A DNA stretch of 64,000 bases, taken from assembly GCA_035495315.1 (NCBI GenBank), contig DATJGF010000119.1, positions 62,001-126,000 of the forward strand. The letters run 5' to 3'. Positions 43,584-53,245 of this stretch are shown here, piece after piece. Within the stretch, counting starts at the first letter, position 1. Each line of letters starts with the position of its first letter. The DNA comes from DATJGF01 sp035495315 (lineage in GTDB: Bacteria; Verrucomicrobiota; Verrucomicrobiia; Limisphaerales; UBA8199). Position numbers and translations under genes: made by a program. The notes beneath the pieces were generated by a model, which made no database searches, was not told the origin of the DNA, and saw only the letters and a program-made list of their open reading frames with translations.

Positions 43584-44762
43584 TCAGACCCCTCCGATCC
43601 ATTTGCGGTCTTCCCAGACGGCCTTGAGCGATGTGAGATTTCGACGATCCAGGAGATTTTTGGCGGCAGCGACGAGTTTTCCGCGTTTGGCATTGTTCCA
43701 GGCGTCGCTGGCACTAATCGCCACAAACTGCAGCACGCTGGGGTCCCGGTAACAATCGATCATGCAACGAGTGCAGCCGTCACGAATCAATTTCGAGCTG
43801 TCAAACTCGTAAATCTTGCACATCGGCTTCTCCCAGAAATGGCACCGGTACAGATTCAGGTTCCAGTCCAGATAAAAATACTTGTGTCCACCCAAGCACC
43901 CAAATTTCTCAGGCTCGCCTCGCAGATGCCGCTGCATTTCGGTGAGTGATTCGGCGGGATTTACCACGGGATAGCCGCTGCGCCGCTTCATCTGTTTGAT
44001 TCTGTCGAAGACCTGAATCAGTTCATCGACCTTGTAATTTACGAGGGTAGAGTCGCTGAAGCTCAAGTAACTTGAGGCCAGGCTGGTTAGCGGATAGCTG
44101 AAGGTGCAGCTCTTGAATCCGAGCTGGGTGAGGAAAGCCGGCAGTTTATCGTAATCGTCGATTAAGCGGCTGGCCGTAACACTGGCCGTGGTTTGAATGC
44201 CTAATTCGGAAAAGAGCTCGTTGGCCCGCTGGATTTTGCGGCAGACCTCCGGCAGACCGCGGTTCTTCTCGTGCTTGGCGACATCGTGGGCGTCGATCGA
44301 CATGATCACACTGCTGAGGCCGTCGCTGGCCAGGTCGCGCATGTTTTGATCCGTCCAGAGCGAACCGTTGGTGCAGATCATGGGATGAATGCCCCGTTCC
44401 GCGGCATAGCGCGTCATCGCGCGCAAATCTTTGTGAACCATGGGTTCACCGCCCACAAACAGCAAATAGCCGATATGGTTCTTAACGCAGATATCAATAA
44501 CGTCCCGCGCTTCCTGCAACGTCACACTCCGCCTTTGCTTCGGATCAAAGCGATCCACCGCGAATCCGCAAAAATCACATTTGGCGTTGCAGATGTTCGT
44601 GATGGCAAATTGCAAATAACCCGGACCGCCATGGTCGAGCACCTCGCTGACCAGCCGCAGCACGCCCTTTTTGGGACGCGGCACCGGTTTTGACCAGTCC
44701 ACGGCGGGAGTGGCCCCGATGGAGGGAGGCTCGGCAGCACGCGGCAATGTTACAACACTCAT
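43584..44762 (-). CDS. Radical SAM protein with Cys-rich C-terminus
   Basis: The 392-residue protein has the radical SAM cluster motif CNAKCDFC near residue 57, a GGEP motif (FVGGEPMVH), ICTNGSLWT and a MSIDAHD strand. A C-terminal segment with CLGG, YRCHFWEKPMC and CTRCMIDC could hold an auxiliary cluster or be SPASM-related. The frame is open to 44855, but the ATG at 44762 begins the likely protein. It is transcribed away from the Tat-exported protein at 44902, sharing a 139-base promoter region. The substrate is unknown; similarity to HpnH-type enzymes is possible but not claimed. Confidence 0.85.
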   Translation of the reverse strand: MSVVTLPRAAEPPSIGATPAVDWSKPVPRPKKGVLRLVSEVLDHGGPGYLQFAITNICNAKCDFCGFAVDRFDPKQRRSVTLQEARDVIDICVKNHIGYLLFVGGEPMVHKDLRAMTRYAAERGIHPMICTNGSLWTDQNMRDLASDGLSSVIMSIDAHDVAKHEKNRGLPEVCRKIQRANELFSELGIQTTASVTASRLIDDYDKLPAFLTQLGFKSCTFSYPLTSLASSYLSFSDSTLVNYKVDELIQVFDRIKQMKRRSGYPVVNPAESLTEMQRHLRGEPEKFGCLGGHKYFYLDWNLNLYRCHFWEKPMCKIYEFDSSKLIRDGCTRCMIDCYRDPSVLQFVAISASDAWNNAKRGKLVAAAKNLLDRRNLTSLKAVWEDRKWIGGV

Positions 44763-44820
44763 GCTTGGTAAATTGGCGTATCTTGCCGGGAATTCCAGTC
44801 CGGGGCAATGGTTTCTATGG

Positions 44821-44896
44821 GACTTATAGCTTAAATAAGATATGTATATAAGCACGCGAATCGGATTGACTTTCTCTAATATTTTGGGCTATAAGT
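44821..44896. promoter_or_regulatory. Divergent promoter region with sigma-70-like promoter and inverted repeat
   Basis: On the + strand TTGACT (44866-44871) and TATAAG (44890-44895) are spaced 18 bases apart, which puts the expected transcript start on or next to the ATG at 44902. A 10-bp inverted repeat, GACTTATAGC (44821-44830) and GCTATAAGTC (44887-44896), brackets the region and overlaps the -10 element. A regulator bound there could act on both divergent genes. Confidence 0.5.
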
Positions 44897-44901
44897 CTTC
44901 C

Positions 44902-45861
44902 ATGAAAGGCCGCCTCTCTCGCCGTGGGTTTGTAAAAGCTTCTCTTCTTGCTTCAGCCGCTTTGCCGCTGGCCGTCGAAACCAGGACCAACGCGGGTGCG
45001 TCCACATCGGCCCACCCATCCGCCGACCCATTTCCGGAGGGCCAAATCGGCGGCCAAAAGATCAGCCGCTTAATGATGGGTGGAAATTTGATCGCGGGTT
45101 GGTCGCATTCACGAGACCTGACGTACGTTTCCACATTAATGCGGCGTTACAATACGCCCGCCAAAATTCGAGAGACACTCGAATTGGGAGAAAGCAACGG
45201 AATCACTGCAATTAACTCGTGGGTGATGGATGACAACTCTCAGATTTTCGAGCATTGGAAAGCTGGCGGCAAAATGAAGTGGTTCGCCCAGGTCCGACTC
45301 GATGCGGGCGGCGGGTTTTCACAAATCCAACGCGCGATTGACGAGGGCGCGGTCGGCGTGCACCTGACGGGTGATGCTGCGGAGTCGTTGCTGGATCAGA
45401 ATAAGTTTGAAAAGGTTGGCGAGACGGTTCAGTTCATAAAAAGTCAAAAACGTGTAGCTGGTGTAGCGGCTCATGACCTGCGCGTAATTGTCGAATGCGA
45501 GAAGGCAAAGCTGAATGTCGATTTTTATCAAAAGACACTGCACAGCCATGAGTATTACACGGCGCCACGTCCAGACGAGATGGGAGCAGTAGGCGGGCAT
45601 GATAATTCGTGGTGCAAGGATCCACAGGCTGTAATCGATTTTATGGCTGGCGTGAAAAAACCCTGGATTGCCTTCAAGATTCTGGCCGCCGGCGCTATTC
45701 CAACGCGGGCCGGATTTCCTTACGCCTTCAATAACGGTGCAGATTTCATCCTGGTGGGCATGTTTGACTGGCAAGTTGAAGAGGACACAAAATTTGCCCG
45801 TCGAGTTATTGCCGCTGCTTGCGCCCCCAACTGCAAGCGCACTCGCCCGTGGTGTAGTTGA
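44902..45861 (+). CDS. Tat-exported TIM-barrel-like protein (aldo-keto-type)
   Basis: The 319-residue precursor has a twin-arginine signal, LSRRGFVKASLLASAALPLA. The mature part has GGQKISRLMMGGNLIAGW and repeating strand-helix units, GITAINSWVMDD, VGVHLTGDAAESLL, KILAAGAIPTRAGF and DFILVGMFDWQ. This suggests a TIM barrel related to aldo-keto reductases or sugar epimerases. A 60-base longer frame exists, but the Tat motif and promoter position favour 44902. Tat export implies a folded, perhaps cofactor-bound enzyme in the periplasm. The reaction is unknown. Confidence 0.78.
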   Translation: MKGRLSRRGFVKASLLASAALPLAVETRTNAGASTSAHPSADPFPEGQIGGQKISRLMMGGNLIAGWSHSRDLTYVSTLMRRYNTPAKIRETLELGESNGITAINSWVMDDNSQIFEHWKAGGKMKWFAQVRLDAGGGFSQIQRAIDEGAVGVHLTGDAAESLLDQNKFEKVGETVQFIKSQKRVAGVAAHDLRVIVECEKAKLNVDFYQKTLHSHEYYTAPRPDEMGAVGGHDNSWCKDPQAVIDFMAGVKKPWIAFKILAAGAIPTRAGFPYAFNNGADFILVGMFDWQVEEDTKFARRVIAAACAPNCKRTRPWCS

Positions 45862-45994
45862 ATATGGGAAGGCTGAGTTTCAAGAGGCCTTAAATACTTC
45901 ACACTCCAACGGGGTTTGCTCAGGGTCTTCGTAGAACCCCAACCTCCGCTCATGTCTACTGCACCGGACCTCATTTTGTGGTAGGCTGTGGGAT

Positions 45995-46450
45995 ATGGCC
46001 ACGGAAGTAACTAGAGCCAGGCGGCTGGACCCGGTGGTTCAGTTCTCGGTGTTCACACCGAATCGGCTAGGACGGCTGCACGACCTGATCGGTTTATTCG
46101 CTGCCAACGGCGTTCACGTCCTGGCGTTGATGGTACTGGATACGACCGACAGCGCGATTCTGCGAGTGATAGTTGATGACCCGGATAAAGCGCGCGAGTT
46201 GCTGCATAGGGATGCTTTTCCCTTTACTGAAAGCCGCCTGGTCGCCGTCGAAGTTACCAGCTCGGAACTGAGCAAATTAATGTCGGTATTGCTCGAGGCC
46301 GAACTTAACATTAATTATCTCTATTCTTTCATCCCTCATCCCGCGGGCAAACCCATTATCGGTTTGAGCATGGAGGATAACGATATGGCAGAGCAAGCAT
46401 TGCGCCGGCACCAGTTCCGAGTCCTCAACCAAGGTGATATCTCCAGGTAG
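45995..46450 (+). CDS. Tandem ACT-domain protein
   Basis: The 151-residue protein has two ACT-like repeats. The first runs VVQFSVFTPNRLGRLHDLIGLF with VHVLALMVLDTTD, and the second VEVTSSELSKLMSVLLEAELNINYLYSFI. ACT domains bind amino acids and usually regulate metabolic enzymes. Small stand-alone tandem-ACT proteins are common near amino-acid metabolism genes in Verrucomicrobia and Planctomycetes. The ligand is not identifiable. The gene stands alone, converging on the hybrid kinase gene. Confidence 0.82.
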   Translation: MATEVTRARRLDPVVQFSVFTPNRLGRLHDLIGLFAANGVHVLALMVLDTTDSAILRVIVDDPDKARELLHRDAFPFTESRLVAVEVTSSELSKLMSVLLEAELNINYLYSFIPHPAGKPIIGLSMEDNDMAEQALRRHQFRVLNQGDISR

Positions 46451-46542
46451 GCGACTTGGCTTGAGCAAGGAGACTGAATTGAATCCGTCGAGGCACTGGA
46501 GTTAAACCCGCCGCCGAAAACAAACGCGGCGTTTCATTCAAC

Positions 46543-48936
46543 TTATTCAAACGGCAGTTTAGGCACTTCAGGTTCGATGGGTCCGTCGGCGCGACTTCGG
46601 GATTCGTCGAGGCATTGACGGACGGCCTTGGCGAGGGTGACATGCGTGTAGGGTTTCTGGAGGAAGAGCGCGTGGCCATCGCGCACAAACGCGGTATCCA
46701 GATCATCCATGCTATATCCGCTGGCAAAGATGATTTTCAGATTGGGTTTTGTTGCGAGCAGTCGATGGGCCAGCTCCATCCCGGAAATTCCTTCCGGCAT
46801 CACCATATCCGTCAAGACGAGGTCAACTTTATCTTTATAATGCTCCCACACAACCAGGGCTTCGCGCCCCGAACTCGCTTCCAAAATATTATAGCCGCAG
46901 TCCTTCAGGATCACATGCGCCATGTCGCGCAGGACCATTTCGTCCTCCACAATGAGAATGGTCTCTTTTCCCCCTTGCACCTCATCGACGGTCGGAGGCT
47001 TGACGGGGCTAAGCTCGACCGGCTCTCCAACGACGGGAAAGAAGACATTGAACGAGGTGCCCTGCCCGAGGTCGCTGGCCACTTCGATCCAACCGTCGTG
47101 CTGCTTCATAATCCCATACACCGTCGCCAGGCCCAGTCCGGTCCCTTTTCCGACTTCTTTGGTCGTGAAGAACGGTTCGAAAATTCTCGCCATGGTATAA
47201 GCGTCCATTCCGTAACCGGTGTCGCTTACGCGCAGACAAATGAACGAGCCGGGGCGCGCTTCCGGATGGGTATGCACATAGGAATCATCAATTTCGACTC
47301 GCGTGGTGGAGATCGTCAAAGTACCGCCTTTGGGCATGGCGTCGCGGGCGTTAACGGCGAGGTTCATGATAACCTGCTCGATCATGCCGGTATCGCCATG
47401 AACGTGCGACAACTGTGCCGGCAACCGAACCTCCAGCGCAATTGTCTCGCCCAGTAATCGTTCCAGCATCTTGCTCATTTGCGAGACTACCTCGCGCAGA
47501 TCGAGCTGTTTGGGTTGCATCACGTTCTTTCGACTGAACATGAGCAATTGCCGTGTGAGGTTGGCCGCGCGTTCGGCGGCAAAGTAAATGGCTTGAGAAG
47601 AATCCAGCAATTCAGGGATTTGGGTCGCCTTGGCGAGCAGCATACCACCATGCCCCTGAATGATGGTCAGCATATTGTTAAAATCGTGGGCGACGCCTGC
47701 TGCGAGTTGTCCCACAGATTCCATTTTTTGCGATTGCCGCAATTGCGCCTCAAGGCTGAGGCGGTCCGTGATGTCCTCGACATAGGCGTGAACCACCTGG
47801 CTGGCTTTGACCGGATGGAATGTCCATGAAAAGGTCCGGTTGGCGAGCCGCGTTTCGAGACTGACGCGGCTTTCGCCGGTTGTGAAGCATGTGTCGATGA
47901 TGTTTCCAATATTGGAAGGCAAAATGCCCGAAGGACTCGATTCACCGACGGAAGCAGCCAGCTTTATAGCGGCGTCATTGACGTAAGTTGGCTTGCCCTG
48001 CCGATCCAGTTCCATCACCGGGTTGGGGTTGAGCTGGGCGAAGGCCGCGAGCTTCTCCAGTTCAGCTTCGGCCAACGCGCGCGCGACAGCCATTGCCAGC
48101 ACTGTCGCGACAGCCAGGAGAAAATGCACTTCATCTTCGGTGAACTTCCGCGGTTGAGTAGTGTAGGCGCCCAAAATGCCAAAGGCGTGGTCCTGGCCGG
48201 TAACCGCAACGGTAATACTGCTGATGACCCCGTGCTCGACCAGCAATCGGCAACTGGTAAAACGGGTCTCGGTTCTCAAATCCTCAGCGACGACCGGCTC
48301 GCCCGCCGTCAGCGTGAACCCGGATTGCGTACGCGGATCGACCGCGAAAGAAGTGTTACCAATGGCTCCCTGTTTCCAGCCGACTCCCGCGCGCAGCAGC
48401 AGTTCTTTGCGCTCGGGCCACAACTCGAGGATGCCGCAATACTGAACCTCAAGGGTCTGCGCGACCAACATGACTGCCTGGTTGAGCAGTGCCGAGAGGT
48501 CTTTGCTGACCAAGGCGAACTGGCCCAGCGCGCTTACCACCGTCTGCTGTAAGGACCTCGCGAGCAGCGTTTCTTCCGTGCGCTCGCGTTCGGCGACTCG
48601 TTGCTCCAACGATTGGGCCATGGAATCGAAGGTGCGGGCCAGTTCGCCCAGTTCGCCTGTCTCACTGGCGAGACCGGTTCGGCTGGTGAGATCCCCTGCG
48701 CCCAACCGGCGCGCCGCTTGATACAAAACGCGCACCTGACGCAAGACAAAGCGTTCACCTCCAAGCCAGGCTGCACAGAGGGCGAGCAAGCCGACCCCGC
48801 CGGAGACCAGCATCCAGGGCAGGTCCTGTTCCGTCCCGGTTTGCTTCACGATGAAGTAAGTCAACCCCCAGGCCGGAGCTACAGCCAGGAAGACGGTACC
48901 CACCAAGCGGGCCCGCAAGCTCGTGAAGCTTGTCAT
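46543..48936 (-). CDS. Hybrid sensor kinase: HAMP, GAF, PAS, kinase, receiver
   Basis: This 797-residue protein has two N-terminal membrane helices, a HAMP domain (ARRLGAGDLTSRT), a GAF domain at about 140-290 and a PAS domain at about 295-395. The kinase core has H-box VAHDFNNMLTIIQGH, VNARDAMPKGG and GTGLGLATV. A C-terminal receiver carries LVLTDMVMPEGISG and QKPYT. The layout is that of cytoplasmic-ligand-sensing hybrid kinases. A hybrid receiver usually needs a phosphotransfer protein or acts as an internal brake. It is divergent from yajC and unlinked to the Phc-like cluster. Confidence 0.88.
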   Translation of the reverse strand: MTSFTSLRARLVGTVFLAVAPAWGLTYFIVKQTGTEQDLPWMLVSGGVGLLALCAAWLGGERFVLRQVRVLYQAARRLGAGDLTSRTGLASETGELGELARTFDSMAQSLEQRVAERERTEETLLARSLQQTVVSALGQFALVSKDLSALLNQAVMLVAQTLEVQYCGILELWPERKELLLRAGVGWKQGAIGNTSFAVDPRTQSGFTLTAGEPVVAEDLRTETRFTSCRLLVEHGVISSITVAVTGQDHAFGILGAYTTQPRKFTEDEVHFLLAVATVLAMAVARALAEAELEKLAAFAQLNPNPVMELDRQGKPTYVNDAAIKLAASVGESSPSGILPSNIGNIIDTCFTTGESRVSLETRLANRTFSWTFHPVKASQVVHAYVEDITDRLSLEAQLRQSQKMESVGQLAAGVAHDFNNMLTIIQGHGGMLLAKATQIPELLDSSQAIYFAAERAANLTRQLLMFSRKNVMQPKQLDLREVVSQMSKMLERLLGETIALEVRLPAQLSHVHGDTGMIEQVIMNLAVNARDAMPKGGTLTISTTRVEIDDSYVHTHPEARPGSFICLRVSDTGYGMDAYTMARIFEPFFTTKEVGKGTGLGLATVYGIMKQHDGWIEVASDLGQGTSFNVFFPVVGEPVELSPVKPPTVDEVQGGKETILIVEDEMVLRDMAHVILKDCGYNILEASSGREALVVWEHYKDKVDLVLTDMVMPEGISGMELAHRLLATKPNLKIIFASGYSMDDLDTAFVRDGHALFLQKPYTHVTLAKAVRQCLDESRSRADGPIEPEVPKLPFE

Positions 48937-49061
48937 CCGTAAATCATCTCTTCGACGCTTTACATATATTTAATGATGGAGTTCGACGCCGTAAAGAGAT
49001 TTATGAGGTTAGGCTTGCCAATTGGGCTTGTATGCATACCTTTATCGGCTCATTTGTTGAT

Positions 49062-49418
49062 ATGATTTTGTCGAATATAGAACCGATTCTGGCGATGGGG
49101 CAGGCGCCCACGCAGCCGGGCACACAGCCCGACCAACGCGGCCAGGCGGTCACCACCATCGGCATGCTGGTCATCATGGTGGTGATGTTCTATTTCGTCC
49201 TCATCCGGCCACAGTCCAAAAAGGCCAAAGAGCATGCTGAAATGCTTAAAACGGTCAAAGCCGGGGATAGAATTGTCACTTCCGGAGGCGTGGTCGGCAT
49301 AGTTGTTACTGTCAAAGAAAAGACTCTGAATATCCGTTCGGCGGATGCTAAATTCGAAATTACCAAGGCAGCGGTTGCCGAAATAACTGAACGCAGCGGC
49401 GCCACCAGCGAGTCTTAA
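49062..49418 (+). CDS. yajC: YajC, Sec translocon accessory subunit
   Basis: YajC hallmarks are the single membrane helix MLVIMVVMFYFVLIRPQSKK, the following KTVKAGDRIVTSGGVVG and a small beta domain. YajC associates with SecDF in the inner membrane. An upstream frame runs from 48930. Two ATG codons (49032, 49062) fit the family length better, and 49062 gives a 118-residue protein. No clear ribosome site separates them. It is followed nine bases later by secDF, the standard order. Confidence 0.9.
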   Translation: MILSNIEPILAMGQAPTQPGTQPDQRGQAVTTIGMLVIMVVMFYFVLIRPQSKKAKEHAEMLKTVKAGDRIVTSGGVVGIVVTVKEKTLNIRSADAKFEITKAAVAEITERSGATSES

Positions 49419-49427
49419 TTAGTTCTC

Positions 49428-51914
49428 ATGAATCGAAATAACGTTTGGAGGTTTGTTCTTGTTGTCCTGGTCGTACTCTGGTCGTTGTACGAGCTCAACC
49501 CGCCAAAGGGTCGGAATCTGATTGAGAAATTCAGGGAACGGGCGGTGAATCGTGACGCGAATTTCAACGGCATTGTTCAGAAAGCGCAGGCGCTTGAAAA
49601 ATCCACGCCGGATCGTCCTTATGATTGTCTGCTGGAGGCCGTCGGGACCAATGACCTCACGCGCTATTTTCCATTCTACGAAGCCAAAAACGAGGCTCAC
49701 CCAACCACGTACATACTGAATCGCGTGCAGCGGGAGGCGGCGGGGCGGATTCGGCTGGGACTGGATTTACAAGGGGGCACCTCGTTCAAGGTCAGCATGG
49801 ACACGTCGGGGTTGACCAACGCTTCAGATACGACGGCGGCCCTTTCCCAGGCGGTAGAGGTGCTGCGGAAACGCGTCGACAAGTTCGGCGTTGCCGAGCC
49901 TTTGATTCAGCCGCAAGGCAAGGATCAAATTCTAGTACAGCTTCCCGGTTTGTCCGCCGCCGACCAGGAGAGCGCTCGTGTAGCCATCCAGAAGGCGGCA
50001 TTTCTTGAGTTCAAATTGGTTCACGAGGAAAGCCGGAACCTAATTGATCAGAGCGCTCCGGTGCCGGCTGGCTACGAACTGATGACCCACGTCAAAACCT
50101 TGCAGAACGGCACCAAACAGGTCGAGCGCTATGTTGTCAAACGGAAGGCCGAGATGACCGGCGGCATTAAGAGCGCTATGGTCACGCGCGACAATCTGGG
50201 TCGACCGGAGATCTCCTTTTCGTTGGATTCAGTCGGGGCGGAAACGTTTGGTCGAATTACGCGGGAGAACGTTGGGCGGCAACTGGCAATTATTCTCGAT
50301 GGTGAATTGCAGACGGCGCCGGTGATTAAAACGGCGATCGAGGGTGGTAACGGGGTTATCGAGGGCGACTATACGCCGCAGGAGGCGTTTACGTTGCAAA
50401 CTGTGCTCGAAAACCCATTGAAGGCTCCTTTGAAAATCGAGGCCTCCCGGCAGGTCGCCCCGACGTTGGGTGCTGACTCCATTCGTAGCGGCATTCGCGC
50501 TGCCATCTACGGGACCCTAGCCGTATCGGCGTTCATGCTCGTCTATTACATGATTGCCGGGATGGTCGCCAACGTCGCGCTCATCGCCAATATCATCATC
50601 CTGCTTGGGGTCATGTGTTCGATCGGAACGACACTCACGCTGCCAGGCATTGCGGGCGTTGTGCTCACTGTAGGTATGGCGGTCGACGCCAACGTCCTGA
50701 TCTACGAACGCATTCGTGAGGAATCTGCAAAAGGCAAATCTCTCCGCGGCGCGATTGCCGCCGGGTACAGCCGCGCGTTCGGCACCATTTTTGACTCCCA
50801 CGTTACAACATTGATCTCGTCCATTATCCTGATTTTCATGGGCACTGGTCCGATTAAAGGCTTCGGTGTTTCCCTGACTATCGGTGTCGCGGCCAGTTTG
50901 TTCACCGCGCTGGTCGTCACACGCATGATCTTCGACTGGATGCTGGACCGTGGCTGGCTTAAAGCCGTTCCGATGCTCCATATTATTCGGGCAACCAAGC
51001 TCGATTTCATGAAGCTGGCTAAACCCGCTTTCGTCACTTCATGGGTGATTATCGCCCTTGGTGTCGGCTGGGGGGCTCATCGCGGCAAGAGCGCCTATGG
51101 TCGCGATTTCGTCGGCGGTGACACTATCAGCTACGCCTTCAAGCAGCAGGTCGACTCGGGCCAGATTCGGGCGGCATTGGAAAGTGCCGGCGTTAAGGAC
51201 CCTCTGATTCAATATCAGAAGGACCTCGTGTCCGGGGCGCAGATGCTGCGGATCGATTCGCTGTCGGGAACTGGGGACATTGTGAAAAACACGATCGACA
51301 AGCTCAGTCCGGGGAACTTCCGGCCGCTCGGGTCCGAACATGTCGGAGCCTCTGTTGGAAAAGACATTCAACAATCGGCAATTATTGCTTCGCTGTTGTC
51401 GCTATTCGGCATTCTGATTTATGTGGCGTTCCGGTACGAGTTTTCATTCGCGGTTGGCGCGGTCTTGGCCGTCATTCACGATGTGCTGATGACGATCGGC
51501 ATCTATTATTTGTCGGGACGACAATTCAATGCGACAACGGTGGCGGCCATTCTGACGATTATTGGTTTCTCTACCAATGACACCATCGTGATTTTTGACC
51601 GAATCCGTGAAGATTTAAAGCTGGGCATTCGTGGCACGTTCAAGGAAGTCATGAACCAGGCCCTCAATCAAACGCTGAGCCGCACCATCATTACGTCGGG
51701 CACTGTCTTTCTGGCAACGCTATCGCTGTTCATCTTTGGTGGGGGCGAGATAAATGACTTCGCGTTTACCTTTTTGATCGGCATCATCACGGGGACATAT
51801 TCCAGTATCTATATCGCCAGCGCGATGGTGCTCTGGTGGCACAGAGGTCAACGTCCGCCTATGGGTGGGTCGCCCATCGCGGTGGAGAGCGTTGCGACGC
51901 CGGCGCGCGTCTAG
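49428..51914 (+). CDS. secDF: Fused SecD-SecF protein-export membrane protein
   Basis: The 828-residue protein joins SecD and SecF in one chain. The SecD half has RIRLGLDLQGGTSF, the P1 domain, ILDGELQTAPVI and six helices ending with GMAVDANVLIYERIRE. The SecF half starts near residue 540 and has GRDFVGGDTISY and GFSTNDTIVIFDRIRED. Such fusions are known in several phyla including Verrucomicrobia. The proton-driven SecDF complex helps pull exported proteins across the inner membrane. It is preceded by yajC. Confidence 0.93.
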   Translation: MNRNNVWRFVLVVLVVLWSLYELNPPKGRNLIEKFRERAVNRDANFNGIVQKAQALEKSTPDRPYDCLLEAVGTNDLTRYFPFYEAKNEAHPTTYILNRVQREAAGRIRLGLDLQGGTSFKVSMDTSGLTNASDTTAALSQAVEVLRKRVDKFGVAEPLIQPQGKDQILVQLPGLSAADQESARVAIQKAAFLEFKLVHEESRNLIDQSAPVPAGYELMTHVKTLQNGTKQVERYVVKRKAEMTGGIKSAMVTRDNLGRPEISFSLDSVGAETFGRITRENVGRQLAIILDGELQTAPVIKTAIEGGNGVIEGDYTPQEAFTLQTVLENPLKAPLKIEASRQVAPTLGADSIRSGIRAAIYGTLAVSAFMLVYYMIAGMVANVALIANIIILLGVMCSIGTTLTLPGIAGVVLTVGMAVDANVLIYERIREESAKGKSLRGAIAAGYSRAFGTIFDSHVTTLISSIILIFMGTGPIKGFGVSLTIGVAASLFTALVVTRMIFDWMLDRGWLKAVPMLHIIRATKLDFMKLAKPAFVTSWVIIALGVGWGAHRGKSAYGRDFVGGDTISYAFKQQVDSGQIRAALESAGVKDPLIQYQKDLVSGAQMLRIDSLSGTGDIVKNTIDKLSPGNFRPLGSEHVGASVGKDIQQSAIIASLLSLFGILIYVAFRYEFSFAVGAVLAVIHDVLMTIGIYYLSGRQFNATTVAAILTIIGFSTNDTIVIFDRIREDLKLGIRGTFKEVMNQALNQTLSRTIITSGTVFLATLSLFIFGGGEINDFAFTFLIGIITGTYSSIYIASAMVLWWHRGQRPPMGGSPIAVESVATPARV

Positions 51915-51948
51915 CAGCTAAAACATGAATGGCTTAGCGGGTCGTTCT

Positions 51949-51970
51949 GAACGTTCCGGCCGGAACATTC
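51949..51970. repeat. Near-perfect palindrome after secDF
   Basis: A 22-base palindrome with one mismatched pair centres on the perfect 14-mer GTTCCGGCCGGAAC (51953-51966), 34 bases after the secDF stop. No T-run follows. Two direct copies of ACGTTCTAACG occur later in the same gap (52050-52060 and 52066-52076). Confidence 0.55.
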
Positions 51971-52086
51971 GAGGACGTAACAAGCGTGTTTTGAAAGTGC
52001 CGCCAGGTCCCTGGCCTGCGCTTGGCCTTGTCCTTTTGTTGCCGATTCAACGTTCTAACGCCTCCACGTTCTAACGTTTTTTCGGC

Positions 52087-53103
52087 ATGCTTGCCTTGAT
52101 CCAAATCACCACCTGGCACTGGGTTGGTTTCATCGCGTGCGTCTTGATCTTTCTCGCCCTCGATCTTGGCCTTTTCCACCGGCGCGCTCATATCGTCAAA
52201 TTCAAGGAAGCGGCAATGTGGACGACGGTCTGGTTTGCGCTGGCAATGCTCTTTTTTTGTGGGTTGATCCCGCTGCGTGGCCAAAAAGAGGCCCTGGAAT
52301 TCCTCACCGGCTATCTGATTGAACTGTCGCTCTCGATGGACAATGTATTCGTCATTGCCCTGATCTTTGCCTATTTCAAGATCCCGACCCAGTATCAACA
52401 TCGCGTGCTCTTCTGGGGAATATTGGGCGCTTTGATTATGCGGGGATTCATGATCTTGATCGGCGCCGCGCTGATCACCTGGCTCCACTGGGTCCTGTAT
52501 CTCCTCGGTCTGCTGATTCTGTATAGCGGTATCAAAATGTTGTTTGCCAAAACCGAAGTGGCTCCGGAAAAGAACCTCATCTTGCGCTGGGTCCGCAAGG
52601 TTTATCCAGTGTCGCCTGAGTTGGACGGTCAGAAATTCGTAACAATTTGGAACGGCCAAAGGGCGCTCACGCCGATCGCGCTGGTGCTGGTAATGGTGGA
52701 GACCACTGACTTGGTATTCGCCTTGGATTCCATTCCCGCAATTTTCGCCGTCACCACCAAACCATTCATCGTATTTACCTCTAATGTGTTCGCCATCCTT
52801 GGCTTGCGATCGCTGTATTTTGTCCTGGCGGGAGCGATTAATTACTTCCGCTTTCTCAAAATCGGATTGTCCGTCGTGCTCGTTTTTATCGGCATCAAAA
52901 TGCTCCTCGACCCACACGACCGGGAACCCCCACTCCCGTTCCAGGTGGAAATCCCGATCTCAATCTCTTTGCTGATTGTCGCTGGGATAATTTTGACCTC
53001 GATTATTCTCTCGGTGGTTTCTGCACACCGTGAGAAACGCCAAGAGGGGCATGGGCCAAGCGCTGGAAAGCCGAAAGCCAAAGACGATGCCGGCGGGCAC
53101 TAA
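52087..53103 (+). CDS. TerC family integral membrane protein (Alx-type)
   Basis: The 338-residue protein has the TerC pattern of paired acidic motifs in membrane helices: ALDLGLFHRR, LIELSLSMDNVFVIALIF and VETTDLVFALDSIPAIFAV, with FAILGLRSLYFVLAG. The long C-terminal form is the Alx-like type. In studied bacteria this family is linked to metal (manganese) export and tellurite response. I see no yybP-ykoY-type riboswitch in the 172-base leader. Confidence 0.87.
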   Translation: MLALIQITTWHWVGFIACVLIFLALDLGLFHRRAHIVKFKEAAMWTTVWFALAMLFFCGLIPLRGQKEALEFLTGYLIELSLSMDNVFVIALIFAYFKIPTQYQHRVLFWGILGALIMRGFMILIGAALITWLHWVLYLLGLLILYSGIKMLFAKTEVAPEKNLILRWVRKVYPVSPELDGQKFVTIWNGQRALTPIALVLVMVETTDLVFALDSIPAIFAVTTKPFIVFTSNVFAILGLRSLYFVLAGAINYFRFLKIGLSVVLVFIGIKMLLDPHDREPPLPFQVEIPISISLLIVAGIILTSIILSVVSAHREKRQEGHGPSAGKPKAKDDAGGH

Positions 53104-53245
53104 CCGATACTCGATTACAGCGGTATCCAGCTCGTTGCTGGCAATTCTCTTTAGGTTCAGGGTGCCGCTCTTCCGGCTATTGGTCTATTCTTGCGGCAAA
53201 ATTCCTTTGCGGTTGAAAACCTGAGCGGGCTCTGACCACTCTTAG

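Noticed and set aside
46615..47457. Open frame of 280 codons on the + strand.
   Set aside because: It is antisense to the kinase and receiver part of the hybrid kinase at 46543-48936.
51915..52086. Possible manganese riboswitch before the TerC family gene.
   Set aside because: No conserved yybP-ykoY core could be recognised; the gap holds a palindrome and short direct repeats instead.
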